Shown here piece by piece: positions 56,339 to 64,000 of a stretch of 64,000 bases of DNA (positions are counted from its first letter, which is position 1; the number at the start of each line of letters is the position of its first letter). The notes below the pieces were generated by a model. It searched no databases. It was not told the DNA's origin and was given only the letters and a program-made list of their open reading frames with translations. The stretch lies in contig NZ_BMPY01000002.1 in the NCBI RefSeq assembly GCF_014647835.1, positions 62,001-126,000 on the forward strand, read 5' to 3'. The DNA is from Microbispora rosea subsp. aerata (GTDB taxonomy: Bacteria; Actinomycetota; Actinomycetes; Streptosporangiales; Streptosporangiaceae). A program made the position numbers and the translations under genes.

Positions 56339-58327
56339 TCACGCGAGGCTGTCGAGCCAGGCGCGGTGGAGGCGGGCGAAGCGGCCGGCGTCGGCGATCA
56401 GGCGGTCCGGCGGGCCGTCCTCCACGATCCGCCCGTGCTCCATGACGAGCACCCGATCGGCGATCTCCACGGTGGACAGCCGGTGGGCGATGATCAGCGC
56501 GGTCCGGTCGGCGAGGATCGTCCGCAGCGCCCGCTGCACGAGCCGCTCGCTGGGCACGTCGAGACTGGAGGTGGCCTCGTCCAGGATCAGCACGGCGGGG
56601 TCGGCGAGGAACGCCCGGGCGAACGCGACGAGCTGCCGCTGCCCCGCCGACATGCGGCCGCCGCGCTTGCCGACCTGCGTCCGATAGCCGTCGGGGAGCG
56701 CGGAGACGAACGCGTGGGCGCCGATGGCCTCGGCGGCCCGCTCGATCTCCTCGTCCGTCGCGCCGGGCCGCCCGAACCGGACGTTGTCGGCGATCGTCCC
56801 GCTGAACAGGTAGTTCTCCTGGGTGACCATCACCACGTGGCGGCGCAGCGTGTCCTCGTCCAGGTCGCGCAGGTCCACACCGTCCAGCAGCACCCGCCCG
56901 GCGACCGGGTCGTGGAACCGGGCGATGAGCTTGGCCAGCGTGGTCTTGCCCGCGCCCGTGGTGCCGACGACGGCCACGGTCTGCCCGGCGGGGATCTCCA
57001 GGTCGATCAGCGGCAGCACCGGCGGGCCGTCCCCGTAGGCGAAGCTGACGGCTTCGAAGCGCAACGCCCCGGCGGCGCGCGGCAGCGGCACCGGGCGGTG
57101 TGGCTCGGCCACCGACGGCCGCTCCTCCAGCACGCCCGACAGCTTCTCCAGCGCCGCCCCCGCCGACTGCAGCGCGTTGTAAAACTGGCTGATCTCCTGC
57201 ATCGGCTCGTAGAACTGGCGCAGGTAGAGCAGGAACGCCGCGAGCACGCCGACCGTGACCGTGCCGTGCAACGCGAGCAGGCCGCCGTACAGCAGGACGA
57301 CGGCCACAGTGACGTTGCCGATCAGCTTGATGCCGGGCATGAACACGGCGACCAGGCGCATGCCCCGCCTGTTGGCGTCGCGGTAGCCGACGTTGAGCCG
57401 CTCGAAGATCTCCTGGTTGCGCGGCTCCCGCCGGAACGCCTGCACCGCGCGGATGCCCGTCATCGACTCCACGAAGTGGACGATGACCAGCGCGACCGCC
57501 TCCCGGGTGCGGCGGTAGGCGACGCTCGACTGGCGGCGGAACCATCGGGTGAACAGCAGCAGCACCGGCAGCGGCACCAGCGCCACCAGGCCGAGGCGCA
57601 CGTCGAGCACAAGCAGCATCACCGCGGTGCCGCACAGCGTGAGCACGGCCGTGACCAGGCCGTCGAAACCGGACTCGAGCAGTTCCCCGATGGCGTCCAC
57701 GTCGGAGGTGAGCCGCGAGATGACCCGCCCGGAGGTGTACTTCTCGTGGAACGACATCGACAGGCGCTGGAAGTGATCGAACACCCGGCGGCGCAGCTCC
57801 AGCAGGATGTCCTGGCCGATCCGGCCCGACATCCGCAGGAACGCCTGCCGGGTGAGCGCCTGCGTGGCCGCGGCGGCCAGCACCGCGGCGACGATCACAA
57901 GCAGCGTGCCCGCGCCCTGCCCCCGCAGCATGGGCGGTATGCCGTCGTCGATGCCGGCCTTCACCAGGTACGGCAAAGCCAGGCCGGCCGCGTTGGACAC
58001 CACGATGACCGCCGTGAGCACGGCGATCGCCCGGCGGTGCGGACGCAGCAGATCACCGAGCAGGCGGCGCGACCTGGTGCGCAGCAACAGGGAGACCCGC
58101 TCGGGAATCTCGTCCCGCTCCTCGGCGGCGACCCCGCGCCACGCTGTGTCTCCCGCGTCGCTCGCTGTGGCGCTCTTACCCGCGATCTTCCCTCGTCGCG
58201 CTTGGTCGCTCCGCTCCCGCGCACTCCTCACTCCAGACTCGCGGCGCGCCCCACCGGCTCGCTCGGCGTCTCCCGCGTCGCCCGTCGCGGCGCTGTTGCC
58301 GGCGTCGCCGGCGGTCTCCCGGCTCAT
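56339..58327 (-). CDS. ABC exporter half-transporter (MsbA/MdlB-type), second gene of pair
   Basis: 662 residues from ATG 58327, overlapping the upstream ABC stop (ATGA). The transmembrane domain has SFHEKYTSGRVISRLTSDVDAIGEL; the ATPase has Walker A GTTGAGKTTLAKLI, a variant signature RMSAGQRQLVAFARAF and Walker B AVLILDEATSSLD, with an intact H-loop IIAHRLSTVE. The first 75 or so residues are low complexity and repetitive (AGDAGNSAATGDAGDAERAGG, then SATASDAGDTAWRG). It should heterodimerise with the neighbour. The exported substrate is unknown. Confidence 0.93.
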   Translation of the reverse strand: MSRETAGDAGNSAATGDAGDAERAGGARRESGVRSARERSDQARRGKIAGKSATASDAGDTAWRGVAAEERDEIPERVSLLLRTRSRRLLGDLLRPHRRAIAVLTAVIVVSNAAGLALPYLVKAGIDDGIPPMLRGQGAGTLLVIVAAVLAAAATQALTRQAFLRMSGRIGQDILLELRRRVFDHFQRLSMSFHEKYTSGRVISRLTSDVDAIGELLESGFDGLVTAVLTLCGTAVMLLVLDVRLGLVALVPLPVLLLFTRWFRRQSSVAYRRTREAVALVIVHFVESMTGIRAVQAFRREPRNQEIFERLNVGYRDANRRGMRLVAVFMPGIKLIGNVTVAVVLLYGGLLALHGTVTVGVLAAFLLYLRQFYEPMQEISQFYNALQSAGAALEKLSGVLEERPSVAEPHRPVPLPRAAGALRFEAVSFAYGDGPPVLPLIDLEIPAGQTVAVVGTTGAGKTTLAKLIARFHDPVAGRVLLDGVDLRDLDEDTLRRHVVMVTQENYLFSGTIADNVRFGRPGATDEEIERAAEAIGAHAFVSALPDGYRTQVGKRGGRMSAGQRQLVAFARAFLADPAVLILDEATSSLDVPSERLVQRALRTILADRTALIIAHRLSTVEIADRVLVMEHGRIVEDGPPDRLIADAGRFARLHRAWLDSLA

Positions 58328-60108
58328 CGCAGGGAGCCCTCGGGGTCGAGGTCGGCGTCCTGGGCGAGCAGCTCGCGATATTCCGGCACGGCCGACAGCA
58401 GCTCGCCGTGGCGGCCGACATGGGTGACAGTGCCGTCGCGCAGCAGCGCGACCCGGTCGGCGAGCAGCACGGTCGAGGCGCGGTGCGCCACGACGATGCC
58501 GGTGGCCTCGGCGAGCACCCGCCGCAGCGCCTCCTCGACCAGCGCCTCGGTCTCCACGTCGAGTGCCGACAGGGTGTCGTCGAGGACGAGCACGCGCGGC
58601 CTGCCGAGGATCGCCCGGGCCAGCGCGAGCCGCTGCCGCTGACCGCCGGACAGCGACATCCCCTGCTCGCCGATCCGGGTGTCGAGCCCCCACGGCAGGT
58701 CGTACGCGAACGTCGCCTGCGCGATCTCCAGCGCCTGCCTGATCTCCTCATCGGAGGCGCTGCCGTGGCCGAGCGTCACGTTCTCCCGCACGCTCATCGA
58801 AAACAGCGTCGGCTCCTCGAAGGCGGTGGCGACCACCGAGCGCAGCGAGGTCAGCGTCAGGTCCCGTACGTCGTGCCCGTCGATCGTGACGCGGCCGGCG
58901 GTGACGTCGAGCAGGCGGGGCACGAGCGCGGTCAGCGTGGTCTTGCCCGACCCGGTGGCGCCCACGACGGCGACGGTCTCCCCCGGCCGCACCTCCAGCC
59001 AGACGTCGCGCAGCACCGGGCGGTCGGCCCCGGGAAAGTGGAACCCCGCGCCCTCGAAGCGTACGTGGCCGCGCGGGCGCCGGATGACGACCGGCCCGCC
59101 GCTGATCGCGGGCACCGTGTCGAGCACCTCGATCACCCGGTCGGCGGAGGTCATGGCCTCCTGGCCCATCGTGAGGATGTAGCCGAGCGAGGCGACCGGC
59201 CAGACGAGCTGGAGCACCAGCGTGGTGAACGCGACCAGGGTGCCGAGCGTCAGCGCGCCCGCGCCGACCGCGATCGCGCCGAGCAGCAGGACGAGGGCGA
59301 GCGTGACGTTCGGCCCCAGCTCAAGGAAGGTGAAGAACCGGGAGGCCAGCCGCACCTTCCGCAGCGCGGTGCGGCGGATCTCGCTCGCGGCGGCGGCGAA
59401 GGTCGCGAACACGTGCTCGCGCCGCCCGAACGCCTTGATCGTGCGGATGCCCACGGCCGACTCCTCGACCAGCGTGGCGAGGTCGCCCTGCTGGTCCTGC
59501 ACCTGCCGGGAGACGACTCTGTAGCGCCGCTCGAACCGCAGCGACAAGACGACGATCGGGACGGCGGAGACGGCGACGAGCAGGCCGAGCGGCCAGTACA
59601 TCCGCAGCAGCACCGCGGTGACGGCGGCGAGCTGCAGGATGTTCATGATCAGGAACAGCACGCCGAAGCCGAGGAACCGGCGGATCGTCGACAGGTCGCT
59701 CGTCGCGCGGGACAGGAGCTGGCCCGACTGCCACCGGTCGTGGAAGCTCATCGGCAGCCGCTGGAGGTGCCGGTAGAGGTCGTCGCGGATGGCGGTCTCC
59801 AGGCCGAGGACCGGACCGGCCTGCGACCACCGGCGGACGAACGTGAGAACGGCCTCGGCGACGCCGAGGCCGAGAGCCAGGAGCCCGAGCGGGATCAGCC
59901 CGCCGAGGTCGCCGTGGGCGACCGGGCCGTCGATGATCTCCTTGCTCACCAGGGGGATCACCGTGCCGGCGGCGATCCCGAGCAGCGCCGCGAGCCAGGA
60001 CACCACCAGGCTGGGCACATAGGGGCGCAAATAGGACCGCAATCGCCACAGGGAGCGCCACGACGACCTCCGGGCATCCGGCCCGGGCACCTGTGACTGA
60101 TCGATCAA
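58324..60108 (-). CDS. ABC exporter half-transporter (MdlA-type), first gene of pair
   Basis: 594 residues from TTG 60108, with GGAG about 11 nt upstream; GTG 60090 is an alternative. The N-terminal six-helix domain carries SFHDRWQSGQLLSRATSDLSTIRRFL. The ATPase has Walker A GATGSGKTTLTALV, signature MSLSGGQRQRLALARAI and Walker B VLVLDDTLSALD, where the catalytic Glu after Walker B is Asp. This is the degenerate site expected in one half of a heterodimeric exporter; the partner gene has the normal DEA. Together they resemble BmrCD/TM287-288-type exporters. Confidence 0.93.
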   Translation of the reverse strand: MIDQSQVPGPDARRSSWRSLWRLRSYLRPYVPSLVVSWLAALLGIAAGTVIPLVSKEIIDGPVAHGDLGGLIPLGLLALGLGVAEAVLTFVRRWSQAGPVLGLETAIRDDLYRHLQRLPMSFHDRWQSGQLLSRATSDLSTIRRFLGFGVLFLIMNILQLAAVTAVLLRMYWPLGLLVAVSAVPIVVLSLRFERRYRVVSRQVQDQQGDLATLVEESAVGIRTIKAFGRREHVFATFAAAASEIRRTALRKVRLASRFFTFLELGPNVTLALVLLLGAIAVGAGALTLGTLVAFTTLVLQLVWPVASLGYILTMGQEAMTSADRVIEVLDTVPAISGGPVVIRRPRGHVRFEGAGFHFPGADRPVLRDVWLEVRPGETVAVVGATGSGKTTLTALVPRLLDVTAGRVTIDGHDVRDLTLTSLRSVVATAFEEPTLFSMSVRENVTLGHGSASDEEIRQALEIAQATFAYDLPWGLDTRIGEQGMSLSGGQRQRLALARAILGRPRVLVLDDTLSALDVETEALVEEALRRVLAEATGIVVAHRASTVLLADRVALLRDGTVTHVGRHGELLSAVPEYRELLAQDADLDPEGSLR

Positions 60109-60251
60109 CGGGCGCAGCGCTCCTCCGGCGTCTGACAGGACAGCTCACTCGCTCCTGCCATGCTCCGTCGGAGGGCGCCGCGCCTTCAAGAGGTTTCCCG
60201 CCGCCGCCGGGTGCTCCAGGCGGCGGGTACGGAGGAACCCGGCCGCCGGGG

Positions 60252-61685
60252 TCAGGTCGCCGGGTGGGCGACCGCCGAGCCGATGGTGTGGACGCGCAGC
60301 GAGTTGGTGGAGCCGTGGTTGCCGGGCGGGGAGCCGGCGACGACGACGACCTTGTCGCCCTTCTCGCAGATGCCGAGCGACAGCAGCGAGGCCTCGACCT
60401 GGCGGACCATGTCGTCGGTGTGGTGCACGAACGGCACCTCGAAGGTCTCCACGCCCCAGGTCAGCGCGAGCTGGCCGCGGACGAGCGGGTTGGAGGTGAA
60501 CGCCAGCAGCGGGATGGGCGAGCGGTAGCGGGCCAGGCGCCGGGCGGTCTCGCCGGACATCGTGAACGCCACCAGGGCCTTGGCCCCGACGATCGCGCCG
60601 ACCTCGGCGGCGGCGCGGGCGATGGCGCCGCCGGTGGTCTCGGGCAGGCGGTCCAGGGTGTGGGTGGCCTGCAGCGTGTTGGTCTCCGCGGCGACCGCGA
60701 TGCGGGCCATCGTGGAGACCGCCTCGATGGGATAGTTGCCGACCGAGGTCTCGCCGGACAGCATGACCGCGTCCGCGCCGTCCATGACGGCGTACGCGAC
60801 GTCGGACGCCTCGGCGCGGGTGGGGCGGGGGGCGCTCATCATCGAGTCGAGCATCTGGGTGGCCACGATGACGGGGTGGGCCTTCTCCCGGCACAGGTCG
60901 ATGATGCGGCGCTGGACGATCGGCACCTGCTCGAGCGGCAGCTCGACGCCGAGGTCGCCGCGGGCGACCATGATGCCGTCGAAGGCGTCCACGATCTCCT
61001 CGAGGCGCTCGACCGCCTGCGGCTTTTCGATCTTCGCGAGGAGCGGCAGCCGGACGCCCTCCTCCTCCATGATCGCGTGGACGAGCGCGGCGTCGTCCGG
61101 CGAGCGGACGAACGACAGAGCGATCATGTCGAAGCCGGTGCGCAGCGCCCAGCGCAGGTCCTCCTCGTCCTTCTCCGTGAGCGCGGGGGCGCTGACGGCG
61201 ACGCCGGGGAGGTTGAGGCCCTTGTTGTCGGAGATCATGCCTCCGATGACGACCTTGGTGACGACGCGCGGCCCATCCACCGCGGTCACTTCGAGGTTCA
61301 GCCGGCCGTCGTCCACGAGGATCGTGTCGCCGGGCTTCACGTCGCCCGGCAGGCCCTCGTACGTGGTGGAGACGATGTCCCGGTCGCCGGGGACGTCCTC
61401 GGTGGTGATCGTGAAGACGTCGCCGTAGCCGAGCCGTACGGGACCGGAGGCGAAGCGTCCGACACGGATCTTGGGGCCCTGCAGGTCGGCGAGGACGCCG
61501 ACGGCGCAACCCAGCTCGTCGGCGGCGGCCCTGACCCGGTCGAACACCTCCTTGTGCAGCTCGTGGCTGCCGTGCGAGAGGTTGAAGCGGGCGACGTTCA
61601 TTCCCGCCTTGATGAGCTCGCGTAGGCGCTCCGGGGAGGAGGTGGCGGGCCCGAGGGTACAGACGATCTTTGCTCGACGACTCAC
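60252..61685 (-). CDS. pyk: Pyruvate kinase
   Basis: 477 residues from GTG 61685. Conserved blocks: KIVCTLGPAT, NVARFNLSHGSHE, DLQGPKIRVG, catalytic LAKIEKPQAVERLEEIVDAFDGIMVARGDLGVE and MLSGETSVGNYP. It transfers phosphate from phosphoenolpyruvate to ADP at the end of glycolysis. The C-terminal allosteric domain is complete; no extra PEP-utiliser domain is attached. The liv-pdtaR-pyk neighbourhood is shared with other actinomycetes. Confidence 0.97.
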   Translation of the reverse strand: MSRRAKIVCTLGPATSSPERLRELIKAGMNVARFNLSHGSHELHKEVFDRVRAAADELGCAVGVLADLQGPKIRVGRFASGPVRLGYGDVFTITTEDVPGDRDIVSTTYEGLPGDVKPGDTILVDDGRLNLEVTAVDGPRVVTKVVIGGMISDNKGLNLPGVAVSAPALTEKDEEDLRWALRTGFDMIALSFVRSPDDAALVHAIMEEEGVRLPLLAKIEKPQAVERLEEIVDAFDGIMVARGDLGVELPLEQVPIVQRRIIDLCREKAHPVIVATQMLDSMMSAPRPTRAEASDVAYAVMDGADAVMLSGETSVGNYPIEAVSTMARIAVAAETNTLQATHTLDRLPETTGGAIARAAAEVGAIVGAKALVAFTMSGETARRLARYRSPIPLLAFTSNPLVRGQLALTWGVETFEVPFVHHTDDMVRQVEASLLSLGICEKGDKVVVVAGSPPGNHGSTNSLRVHTIGSAVAHPAT

Positions 61686-61778
61686 AGCACTACCCTAATT
61701 GGTACAGACCACTTGCAGTGACGGCGCACACAGCCGTCGCCAAATGTTCAGACACTTCACGCGATCACCCGCGTGCCC

Positions 61779-61784
61779 TAGCCT
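61779..61784 (+). promoter_or_regulatory. -10 box of a likely leaderless transcript
   Basis: TAGCCT lies 9 nt before the ATG at 61793. A weak -35 (TTCACG, 61756-61761) is exactly 17 bp upstream. No Shine-Dalgarno precedes the ATG, so the mRNA would begin at or within a few bases of the start codon. Confidence 0.5.
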
Positions 61785-61792
61785 TGGCAGCC

Positions 61793-62647
61793 ATGGGACG
61801 TACCCGGACCTGGAGGGCAATAACGGCGCTGTTCACCCTGGCCGCGTGCGGAGGCCAGGGTACCGAATCGACCACGCCGCCGACGGGTGTTTCGGTGTCG
61901 CTCAACCAATGGCGCAGCGACGAGGCGTCTCACATGCTGGAAGTGTCGGTCCGAAACGACACCGACACCCCGGTGCGTTTCCTCGATGTCCAGCTCGTCA
62001 CCGGCTCGTTCGCGACGCTCCCGCCGACCCGCATGGACACCACCCTCGCCAGGACGCCGCGTACGGACCTGCGGATCCCGTACGGCGAGGCGCGCTGCGA
62101 CCCGGCGACGATCCCGCCGGTCAAGCCGGCCACGGTGGTCGCCCGCGTCCAGGTCGGCGACGACCCGCCGCGGAGGGTGGAGTTTCCCGTCCGCCATCCC
62201 GATCCCACGCTGGACGGGCTGGTGAAGGCCGAATGCGGGGCCTACATTCTGCGCCAGTCGGTGGACGTGACCTTCGGCGACACGTGGACCCGGGTGGGCC
62301 GCGCCCTGCACGGCGACCTCGTCGTCACCAGGAAGGGCGGATCGGAGCCGGTGGCCGTCGACGACCTCGGCGCCACCACGCACTACACGCTGCTCCCCCG
62401 CTCCGGCAAGCGCCGTCCCGTGGCGGTGCTCGCGGCGGACGCCGCGCGGCTGGAGATTCCGATCGAGGTCACTCCCATGCGCTGCGACTGGCACGCGTTC
62501 GCCGAGGCCAAGAAGGCGTACCTGTTCCCGGTGTACGGCACGGTGGGCGGCGGGGAGAGGCGCTACCTCATCGCGACGCCTCCGCCCTCGGTGCAGCAGA
62601 CGTTCCTGTCGTACGCGCAGGACGTGTGCGGCGTCGGCGGGTCCTGA
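61793..62647 (+). CDS. Secreted lipoprotein of unknown function
   Basis: 284 residues from ATG 61793. A short signal peptide ends in the lipobox LAAC (Cys19). The mature part is about 260 residues of mostly beta character (VSVSLNQWRSDEASHMLEVSVRNDTDTPVRFLDVQL; IPVEVTPMRCDWHAFAEAKKAYLFPVY-type segments near the end) with two further cysteine-containing loops. Family not recognised. Its 3' end overlaps the convergent DUF2784 gene by 80 nt. Confidence 0.8.
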   Translation: MGRTRTWRAITALFTLAACGGQGTESTTPPTGVSVSLNQWRSDEASHMLEVSVRNDTDTPVRFLDVQLVTGSFATLPPTRMDTTLARTPRTDLRIPYGEARCDPATIPPVKPATVVARVQVGDDPPRRVEFPVRHPDPTLDGLVKAECGAYILRQSVDVTFGDTWTRVGRALHGDLVVTRKGGSEPVAVDDLGATTHYTLLPRSGKRRPVAVLAADAARLEIPIEVTPMRCDWHAFAEAKKAYLFPVYGTVGGGERRYLIATPPPSVQQTFLSYAQDVCGVGGS

Positions 62648-62984
62648 TCACGACACCGGCCCAGGAGGCGAGCACGACGGCGATCACGGCCAGCCGGACG
62701 TGCCAGACGTACGCCTCCGGGTAGACGACCCCCTCGATGTAGGTGTCGATGAAGCCGCCGGGCAGCAGACCGCGTTCGCCCGCCCTGGCCCGCCCCCAGT
62801 TTTCCAGCGCGGTCAGCGGGCACTCCACGAGCCCGGCGAGCTGCACCAGCCCCCAGGCGCACAGCGCGAGGTGCGGCCAGATCAGCCGGGGCCGCCACCA
62901 GGCGAGGAAGCCGCCGAGGGCGATGTAGGCGACGACGAGGAAATGCGCCGCCATCGTGGCCTGCCACACCAGCCGGTAGATCAC
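62568..62984 (-). CDS. DUF2784 membrane protein
   Basis: 138 residues from GTG 62984. Three to four membrane segments are visible (ATMAAHFLVVAYIALGGFLAWW, LIWPHLALCAWGLVQLAGLVECPLT, VWHVRLAVIAVVLASWAGVVI), with the family's CPLTALENWGR motif. The ribosome-binding site AAGGAGG is well spaced but lies inside a perfect 15-bp hairpin that reaches the first base of the start codon. Function of the family is unknown. It is downstream of the S8 protease on the same strand. Confidence 0.88.
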   Translation of the reverse strand: MIYRLVWQATMAAHFLVVAYIALGGFLAWWRPRLIWPHLALCAWGLVQLAGLVECPLTALENWGRARAGERGLLPGGFIDTYIEGVVYPEAYVWHVRLAVIAVVLASWAGVVIRTRRRRTRPARTTGTSAAPRAEASR

Positions 62985-63016
62985 GGTCTACCCTCCTTGT
63001 GAAGGAGGGTAGACCG
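62984..63016 (-). promoter_or_regulatory. Perfect 15-bp hairpin sequestering the DUF2784 ribosome-binding site
   Basis: CGGTCTACCCTCCTT (62984-62998) and AAGGAGGGTAGACCG (63002-63016) pair exactly around a three-base loop. In the minus-strand mRNA the 5' arm contains CCTCCTT, which pairs with the AAGGAGG Shine-Dalgarno in the 3' arm, and the stem ends at the first base of the GTG start. No U-run follows, so it is not a standard terminator, although it sits 60 nt past the protease stop. Confidence 0.8.
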
Positions 63017-63076
63017 GCACGGCCCCGCCCGCCATGCGGCGGACCGCCCGGACGCGTACCCGGTCCGGGCGGCGGC

Positions 63077-64000
63077 TCAGGGCGAGACGGTGGCGGCGCG
63101 TGCGGCGTCCACGAGGCCGTGGCCGAAGAAGCCGTTCTTCGCCTTGGGGCCCTCGCACATCTGGGCCTCGCCGGTGCCGTAGCGGAAGGTGCGCGGCGAG
63201 GGGCAGCCCTTCGGGATCGCCGTCGCGTACAGCAGGCGCTCCACCTGTGCGGGGTCCATGTGGAGCCCGCCCTTGCCCGGCTTGCCGAACCGGCCGATGA
63301 TCAGCGCCGCCACGCCGGTGACGTGCGGCGCGGCCATGGAGGTGCCCTCCATGTACTGGTAGTAGGCGCACGTGCCGCCCTGGCAGTCGCGGATCACCGA
63401 GGACGTCCTCGGCTTGCCCTCGGCGTCGAGGAGGCCCTTGGCCCGCAGGACGTTCTCGGGGGCGGCGGCCAGGATCTCCCGGGCCACGCCCTTGAGCGCG
63501 GTGCCGCTGTCGAAGATGTCACCGCCCGGCGCGGTGATGTCGGCCTGCTCGACGCCGTAGTCGGAGTACGGCGCCTTACGGCCGCTGGGGCCGACGGACG
63601 ACACCGAGATGACGCCGTCGAGCTCGGCGGGGACGTTGAGGCAGGTGTTGTCGATGGTCCGCTTCTTCTCGGCGCCGGGCGGGAAGTCGGGGCTGGAGGT
63701 GTCCGCCTTCGGCTTTCCGAGGTCGCCGCCGCCGTTGCCGATGGCCGTGATCAGCGTGACGCCGTGCGCGCGGGCGTACGCGACCGCCCGGCGCATGCCC
63801 TCCAGGATCCCCCGCTGCTCCAGCCGCTCCCTGGGCGTGTCGCTCGGGTTGTCGGCGCAGTTGAACGTCCACGGGTCGACGTAGAAGCTCATGTTGACCA
63901 CGTCGACGCCGACGTCGGCGGCGTACGTCAGGGCGTCCATGGTGGGCTTGAGGAAGAAGAAGCCCGAGTCGGTGCCGGCGCGGAGGTTGACCAGCGAGAC
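63077..64000 (-). CDS. S8-family (subtilisin-like) serine protease, N-terminus beyond window
   Basis: The last 307 residues are visible; the frame is open to base 64000. The catalytic serine is in YMEGTSMAAPHVTGVAALI and the oxyanion-hole Asn in ITAIGNGGGD. A 70-residue insert between VISVSSVGPSGRKAPYSDYG and the serine carries ENVLRAKGLLDAEGKPRTS and a Cys pair (DCQGGTCAYY). The Asp and His of the triad should lie outside the window. Likely a secreted protease. No C-terminal anchor follows, as the protein ends soon after the subtilase fold. Confidence 0.92.
   Translation of the reverse strand, partial: VSLVNLRAGTDSGFFFLKPTMDALTYAADVGVDVVNMSFYVDPWTFNCADNPSDTPRERLEQRGILEGMRRAVAYARAHGVTLITAIGNGGGDLGKPKADTSSPDFPPGAEKKRTIDNTCLNVPAELDGVISVSSVGPSGRKAPYSDYGVEQADITAPGGDIFDSGTALKGVAREILAAAPENVLRAKGLLDAEGKPRTSSVIRDCQGGTCAYYQYMEGTSMAAPHVTGVAALIIGRFGKPGKGGLHMDPAQVERLLYATAIPKGCPSPRTFRYGTGEAQMCEGPKAKNGFFGHGLVDAARAATVSP

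Overview
The window is a high-GC actinomycete chromosome segment. GTG and TTG starts and 1-11 nt gene overlaps are common, and many intergenic gaps are filled with short degenerate repeats. Two blocks of gene order are typical of Actinobacteria: pyrG-nudix-xerD-parA-scpA-scpB-rluB-aroH-tyrA-cmk-der, and uvrB-coaE-rpsA-polA-thioesterase-liv-ANTAR regulator-pyk. Order and composition fit Streptosporangiaceae or a close relative, but I cannot name a species.

Layout. 1-1830: a sensor kinase cut by the left edge, then the frameshifted relic of an alpha/beta hydrolase. 1839-16583: the chromosome-maintenance and biosynthesis block, all on the minus strand, interrupted between tyrA and cmk by a putative zinc hydrolase and a divergent TetR regulator. 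16741-20081: accessory genes (left-handed beta-helix acyltransferase, Uma2 nuclease, DUF4126 membrane protein, lipoprotein). 20588-21281: three repeat arrays. 21292-23403: uvrB. 23620-28063: a biotin-type ECF transporter (BioM, BioN, BioY) whose genes flank an acyl-CoA ligase and an unusual thiolase, resembling the Bacillus yhfUTS operon. 28332-31345: an ArsB/CitM-type permease and an alpha/beta hydrolase-TetR operon with a palindromic operator. 31788-32340: repeat arrays. 32345-40624: coaE, a GNAT, rpsA, a polysaccharide deacetylase, a DUF2127 protein, polA and a PaaI thioesterase. 40772-47457: a complete branched-chain amino-acid-type (HAAT) ABC system, with the binding protein on the opposite strand. 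47656-49264: an ANTAR regulator, tRNA-Leu(CAA) and an HTH-LAGLIDADG protein. 49647-56149: a second HAAT system beside a divergent PucR-type regulator. 56339-60108: a two-gene ABC exporter. 60252-64000: pyruvate kinase, a lipoprotein, a DUF2784 protein whose ribosome-binding site lies in a perfect hairpin, and an S8 protease cut by the right edge.

Functional themes are chromosome segregation (XerD, ParA, ScpA, ScpB), aromatic amino-acid synthesis (AroH, TyrA), nucleotide supply (CMK, PyrG), biotin import and solute uptake by two HAAT systems. The least explained features are the degenerate tandem arrays lying 3' of minus-strand genes, the hairpin over the DUF2784 start, the secreted domain fused to the first LivH, the thiolase lacking usual catalytic residues, and a structured-RNA candidate ahead of the first liv operon.
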